DNA of 9,409 nucleotides, taken from Bacteroidaceae bacterium. GTDB taxonomy: Bacteria > Bacteroidota > Bacteroidia > Bacteroidales > Bacteroidaceae. The first letter of the stretch is position 1, and every line of letters begins with the position of its first letter. The stretch covers positions 1 through 9,409 of the forward strand of contig CAAGHW010000032.1 in assembly GCA_900769765.1 (NCBI GenBank). Direction: 5' to 3'. Of the stretch, positions 6,260-9,409 are shown piece by piece. The notes beneath the pieces are model-generated. The model saw only the letters and a list, made by a program, of their open reading frames with translations, ran no database searches and was not told the DNA's origin. The translations under genes were made by a program, and so were the position numbers.

Positions 6260-7408
6260 ATGGCAAAACGAGATTACTATGAAGTGCTCGGCGTTGACAG
6301 GAACGCGTCGGCAAATGACATAAAGAAAGCATACCGCAAGCTGGCTATCCAATACCACCCCGACAAGAACCCGGGCGACAAAGAGGCCGAAGAAAAATTC
6401 AAAGAGGCGGCAGAGGCTTACAGCGTGCTCAGCGACGCTGATAAAAAGGCACGTTACGACCAGTTCGGCTTTGAAGGCGTGAGCGGTGCAGGTGGCGGCG
6501 GATTCAGCGGTGCCGGAATGGACATGAACGACATCTTCTCAATGTTCGGAGACATATTCGGCGGTCGTGGAGGTTTTGGCGGATTCGGCGGCTTCGGAGG
6601 TGGCAGCGCAGGCCCACAAAGACATCGTGGCAGCGACCTTCGTGTAAAAGCAAGACTTTCGTTGCAGGAGATAGCCAACGGCACAACCAAAAAGTTCAAG
6701 CTCAAGAAATATGTAGCATGTACCCACTGTAACGGCAGCGGTGCAGAAGGCAACTCATACGAGACATGTCCCGAATGTAAGGGTACAGGCCGCGTAGTCC
6801 GCACGCAGCAGAGCTTCTTCGGCATGATGCGCAGCGAAGTTCCTTGCCCCCACTGTCAAGGCGAAGGCAAGATAATAAAGAACAAATGCAGCCATTGTCA
6901 TGGCGAAGGCATTGTTCTGGGCGAAGAGGTTGTAGAGGTACAGATACCCGCAGGAGTGGTAGAAGGCATGCAACTCTCGATGCGTGGCAAAGGAAATGCA
7001 GGAAAACGCAGCGGAATAAACGGCGACCTTCTGATTGTCATTGAGGAGGAGAAACACCCCGAACTGATACGCGACGAGAACGACCTCATCTACAGCCTGC
7101 TGCTCGACATCCCGACAGCTACATTGGGCGGTTTTGCCGAGATACCGACAATCGACGGCAAGGCAAAAGTGACCATAGACCCAGGAACACAGCCAGGCAA
7201 AGTATTGCGTTTGCGCGGCAAAGGTCTCCCTACCCTCAACGGATACGGCAAAGGTGATATCGTCGTAAACATAAGCGTTTACATCCCTGAGACACTATCC
7301 AAAGAGGAGAAAAAGTGCATAGAGCAATTCAGAGACTCCAACAACTTCAGGCCATCGGAGAGCATAAAGGAGAAGATTTTCCGCCGTTTCAAAAGCTTCT
7401 TCGACTAA
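6260..7408 (+). CDS. dnaJ: DnaJ, type I (class A) Hsp40 co-chaperone
   Basis: DnaJ delivers unfolded proteins to DnaK and stimulates its ATPase. All class A domains are present in the 382 residues: J domain 5-70 with the HPD motif at 33-35; Gly/Phe-rich linker about 71-117 with repeated GGFGG; zinc-binding region with four CxxCxGxG repeats (C154/C157, C170/C173, C196/C199, C210/C213); and two C-terminal substrate-binding domains to about 345, followed by the dimerisation end. Length is normal and no motif is broken. It follows grpE by 9 nt, and folC starts 30 nt after its stop on the same strand, so read-through into folC is likely. Confidence 0.98.
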   Translation: MAKRDYYEVLGVDRNASANDIKKAYRKLAIQYHPDKNPGDKEAEEKFKEAAEAYSVLSDADKKARYDQFGFEGVSGAGGGGFSGAGMDMNDIFSMFGDIFGGRGGFGGFGGFGGGSAGPQRHRGSDLRVKARLSLQEIANGTTKKFKLKKYVACTHCNGSGAEGNSYETCPECKGTGRVVRTQQSFFGMMRSEVPCPHCQGEGKIIKNKCSHCHGEGIVLGEEVVEVQIPAGVVEGMQLSMRGKGNAGKRSGINGDLLIVIEEEKHPELIRDENDLIYSLLLDIPTATLGGFAEIPTIDGKAKVTIDPGTQPGKVLRLRGKGLPTLNGYGKGDIVVNISVYIPETLSKEEKKCIEQFRDSNNFRPSESIKEKIFRRFKSFFD

Positions 7409-7438
7409 CAGGCCCAAAGAATAAAAGATAGGAATGTT

Positions 7439-8725
7439 ATGACATACGACGAAACTGTCACATATCTGTTCAACTGCGCACCGCCCTTTCAACAAGTAGG
7501 CGGTGCTGCTTACAAAGAGGGATTGTCGACGACCATAGAACTCGACAACCACTTGGGCAACCCTCACAGGAAGTTCCGCACTATACATGTTGCAGGAACA
7601 AACGGCAAGGGCTCGACATCGCACACTCTCGCAGCCATACTGCAAGAGAGCGGATACAAGGTAGGACTTTACACATCGCCGCACCTCATAGACTTCAGGG
7701 AACGAATGAGGGTAAACGGCATACCTGCAAGCAAAGAATATGTCATAGACTTTGTGGAAAAGCACAAAAGTTTCTTTGAGCCATTGCAGCCGTCATTCTT
7801 TGAACTTACCACAGCAATGGAATTCAATTACTTTGCAGAACAAGAAGTTGACATAGCCGTAATAGAGGTTGGACTTGGCGGACGATTGGACTGCACCAAC
7901 ATCATAACACCCGAACTTTGCATAATCACCAACATAAGCCTCGACCACACACAATTCCTCGGCAGTACATTGCAAGAGATTGCAAGCGAGAAGGCTGGAA
8001 TAATAAAGAGCGGCATTCCCGTTGTCATAGGCGAAACGACACCTGAAACAAAAGAGGTTTTTGCCAACAAGAGCAAAGAGTGCAATGCACCTGTGACATT
8101 TGCCGAAGAAGAGGCTTTGCTCACCGCCGCGACACCTGTTGAAAACGGCTACAAATATATCTCGAGCATCTTTGGAGAGTTCAACGGGGAACTTGGAGGA
8201 GACTATCAGCAGAAGAATACCAACACACTGCTCTCGGCAATAAGAATACTGCTCGACAAAGGGTTTGCAATAACAAAAAAGTCTTTACGCAAGGGATTTG
8301 CAGATGTATGCAGCCTCACAGGCTTTATGGGACGCTGGCAGAAGATTCAGGATAATCCGCGCGTAGTATGTGACGCCGGACACAACATCGGAGGGATAAG
8401 ATACATCACAGAACAGCTCGAAAGAGTCAATTGCAGACAGTTGCGCATTGTCTTTGGAATGGTAAACGACAAAGACATCACAAGCGTTCTGAAAATGATG
8501 CCAAAGAGCGCGACATACTATTTCACACAGGCAAGCATCAAACGCGCCATGCCTGCCGGAGAGCTTAAAGCAATGGCACAGGGATTCGGCTTGAACGGCA
8601 ACAGCCACCCTACCGTAAAGCAAGCCTTGGAGGCAGCCATAGCCGAGAGTTCAAACGATGATTTCATATTCGTAGGAGGCAGCTGCTTCGTAGTCGCAGA
8701 CCTGCTTTCGGCACTCGAAAAATAG
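7439..8725 (+). CDS. folC: Folylpolyglutamate synthase / dihydrofolate synthase
   Basis: A Mur-ligase-family ATP-dependent enzyme that adds glutamate to dihydropteroate (DHFS activity) and/or to tetrahydrofolates (FPGS activity). The 428 residues show the FolC P-loop GTNGKGS (53-59), the substrate segment YTSPHLIDFRERM (78-90), EVGLGGRLDCTN (143-154) and the family signature SLDHTQFLG...EIASEKAGIIK (167-190). The Mur C-terminal domain follows, with CDAGHNIGG in its usual place for the glutamate-binding domain. One or both activities cannot be told from sequence alone; a single copy in Bacteroidetes is usually taken as bifunctional. The start ATG 7439 has AGGA 5 nt upstream; an ATG at 7434 hits a stop after one further codon and is not the start. 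It is the last gene before a strong terminator. Confidence 0.96.
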   Translation: MTYDETVTYLFNCAPPFQQVGGAAYKEGLSTTIELDNHLGNPHRKFRTIHVAGTNGKGSTSHTLAAILQESGYKVGLYTSPHLIDFRERMRVNGIPASKEYVIDFVEKHKSFFEPLQPSFFELTTAMEFNYFAEQEVDIAVIEVGLGGRLDCTNIITPELCIITNISLDHTQFLGSTLQEIASEKAGIIKSGIPVVIGETTPETKEVFANKSKECNAPVTFAEEEALLTAATPVENGYKYISSIFGEFNGELGGDYQQKNTNTLLSAIRILLDKGFAITKKSLRKGFADVCSLTGFMGRWQKIQDNPRVVCDAGHNIGGIRYITEQLERVNCRQLRIVFGMVNDKDITSVLKMMPKSATYYFTQASIKRAMPAGELKAMAQGFGLNGNSHPTVKQALEAAIAESSNDDFIFVGGSCFVVADLLSALEK

Positions 8726-8756
8726 CTTTTTCATTTAAAAAGAAACAGTTACCGAC

Positions 8757-8806
8757 AACAATATTTCCGGAACGCCGATGGGCTTCGGAAATATTGTTAA
8801 TTTTTT
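8757..8806 (+). terminator. Strong intrinsic terminator after folC
   Basis: AACAATATTTCCG (8757-8769) and CGGAAATATTGTT (8786-8798) are exact reverse complements, a 13-bp stem with a 16-base loop that can itself form GCC/GGC pairs. AA and six T residues (8801-8806) follow. It lies 31 nt past the folC stop and should end the grpE-dnaJ-folC transcript. Confidence 0.9.
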
Positions 8807-8839
8807 ATCTCGTTTTTCTTTGAGATAAAACGATTTTTT
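8803..8839 (+). terminator. Second hairpin with alternative pairings, overlapping the first T-tract
   Basis: TTTTATCTC (8803-8811) pairs exactly with GAGATAAAA (8822-8830). Alternatively TCGTTTT (8810-8816) pairs with AAAACGA (8827-8833), directly followed by TTTTTT (8834-8839), the terminator form. The two stems exclude each other. It may be a back-up terminator or part of the galM upstream control region; the -33 box of the galM promoter candidate lies within it. Confidence 0.45.
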
Positions 8840-8849
8840 ATTTTATTTG
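8819..8849 (+). promoter_or_regulatory. Candidate Bacteroidetes-type promoter for galM
   Basis: TTTG (8819-8822) matches the -33 box exactly; after 19 bases, TTTATTTG (8842-8849) matches TAnnTTTG with one mismatch. Transcription would start near 8857, about 24 nt before the galM ATG. This agrees with galM being a separate unit from the terminated folC transcript. Confidence 0.42.
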
Positions 8850-8854
8850 CGAGG

Positions 8855-8866
8855 AAATAGCTATTT
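8855..8866. promoter_or_regulatory. 12-bp perfect palindrome AAATAGCTATTT at the predicted galM transcription start
   Basis: AAATAG followed by CTATTT is a perfect palindrome without spacer, 15 bp before the galM ATG and overlapping the predicted +1. This is a typical place for a repressor operator. It is AT-rich and short, so chance is possible. Confidence 0.3.
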
Positions 8867-8880
8867 AACCGATTTATAAT

Positions 8881-9409
8881 ATGAATTGTACTGAAAACAT
8901 CTCGCAGTTAAAGGCTGCCGACTTCAAAAAGAACATCGGCGGTAAAGAAACAGCACTCTACATTTTGAAGAACAAACAGGGGTGCGAAGTTGCAATAACA
9001 AATTACGGCGGTGCAATATGCAGCATTATGGTTCCCGACAAGAACGGTAACTACGCCAATGTCATTCAGGGACACGACAGCATCGACAATCTACTAAACA
9101 GCCCCGAGCCTTTCCTCAGCACACTTGTTGGCCGTTACGGTAACCGAATTTGCAAAGGCAAGTTCACAATCGACGGAAAGGAGTACAACCTTGCAATCAA
9201 CAATGGTCCTAACCACCTGCATGGTGGCCCTACAGGATTCCACGCAAGAGTATGGGATGCAGAGCAGCTCGACGCACAGACACTTAAGTTGCACTATCTG
9301 TCAGCCGACATGGAAGAGGGCTTCCCTGGCAATCTTGATGTAACAGTCGTTTACACATTCACAGACGAGAACGAACTTAAAATAGAATATACAGGCACAA
9401 CCGACAAGA
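8881..9409 (+). CDS. galM: Aldose 1-epimerase (mutarotase), N-terminal 176 residues, runs off right edge
   Basis: Interconverts the alpha and beta anomers of galactose and other aldoses, feeding the Leloir pathway. From ATG 8881 the frame is open to the window end (176 codons). Recognisable family segments are NYGGAICSIMVPD (41-53), GRYGNRI (84-90, sugar-binding Arg) and NNGPNHLHGG (107-116) with the first catalytic-site His (H114 in LHGG). EEGFPGNLDVTVVYTF (145-160) is also typical. The second His and the catalytic Glu lie past the window edge, so activity cannot be confirmed here. There is no signal peptide, so it should be cytoplasmic. It is preceded by its own promoter candidate and palindrome, and follows the folC terminator. 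No Shine-Dalgarno site is seen at proper distance. Confidence 0.95.
   Translation, partial: MNCTENISQLKAADFKKNIGGKETALYILKNKQGCEVAITNYGGAICSIMVPDKNGNYANVIQGHDSIDNLLNSPEPFLSTLVGRYGNRICKGKFTIDGKEYNLAINNGPNHLHGGPTGFHARVWDAEQLDAQTLKLHYLSADMEEGFPGNLDVTVVYTFTDENELKIEYTGTTDK

Noticed and set aside
1..9409. Defence system, CRISPR, mobile element or tRNA
   Set aside because: No repeat-spacer array, transposase, integrase, target duplications or cloverleaf seen; all main genes are recognisable housekeeping or glycan-utilisation genes with no broken copies.

Overview
The window reads as an ordinary chromosomal segment of a Bacteroidales bacterium (Bacteroides/Prevotella-like). This rests on three things: the protein flavours (a secreted GH29 fucosidase, a DbpA-type helicase, a grpE-dnaJ pair without dnaK), the scarcity of strong Shine-Dalgarno sites, and promoter candidates that fit the Bacteroidetes TTTG / TAnnTTTG pattern rather than TTGACA / TATAAT. 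The species assignment is inference.

Layout. The left half is on the minus strand and reads leftward: a DbpA-like DEAD-box RNA helicase (5093-3756), then a tight cluster of serC (phosphoserine aminotransferase), a YigZ/IMPACT-family gene and a cytosolic clan-MH metallopeptidase (3680-1234, gap of 4 nt then overlap of 8 nt), then the N-terminal 356 residues of a secreted alpha-L-fucosidase that runs off the left edge. The right half is on the plus strand: grpE and dnaJ (9-nt gap), folC 30 nt later, a strong intrinsic terminator, and a partial galM (aldose 1-epimerase) that runs off the right edge.

The helicase and grpE are divergent, separated by 575 bp of AT-rich DNA. That gap holds a 10-bp inverted repeat placed as a helicase 5' leader, a GC-richer island with a possible 32-codon ORF, and five TGNCA pentamers in 73 bp just upstream of grpE, which could be a heat-shock regulatory site.

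Functionally: serC belongs to serine (and PdxB-type B6) biosynthesis; grpE-dnaJ are co-chaperones of a DnaK encoded elsewhere; folC makes folate polyglutamates; galM and the fucosidase fit a glycan-degrading lifestyle. I see no mobile element, CRISPR array, tRNA, rRNA, toxin-antitoxin or defence genes. I do not see a new multi-gene system. The most interesting material is regulatory: the helicase-grpE intergenic region, the double hairpin plus promoter plus palindrome before galM, and the dyad overlapping the fucosidase promoter candidate.
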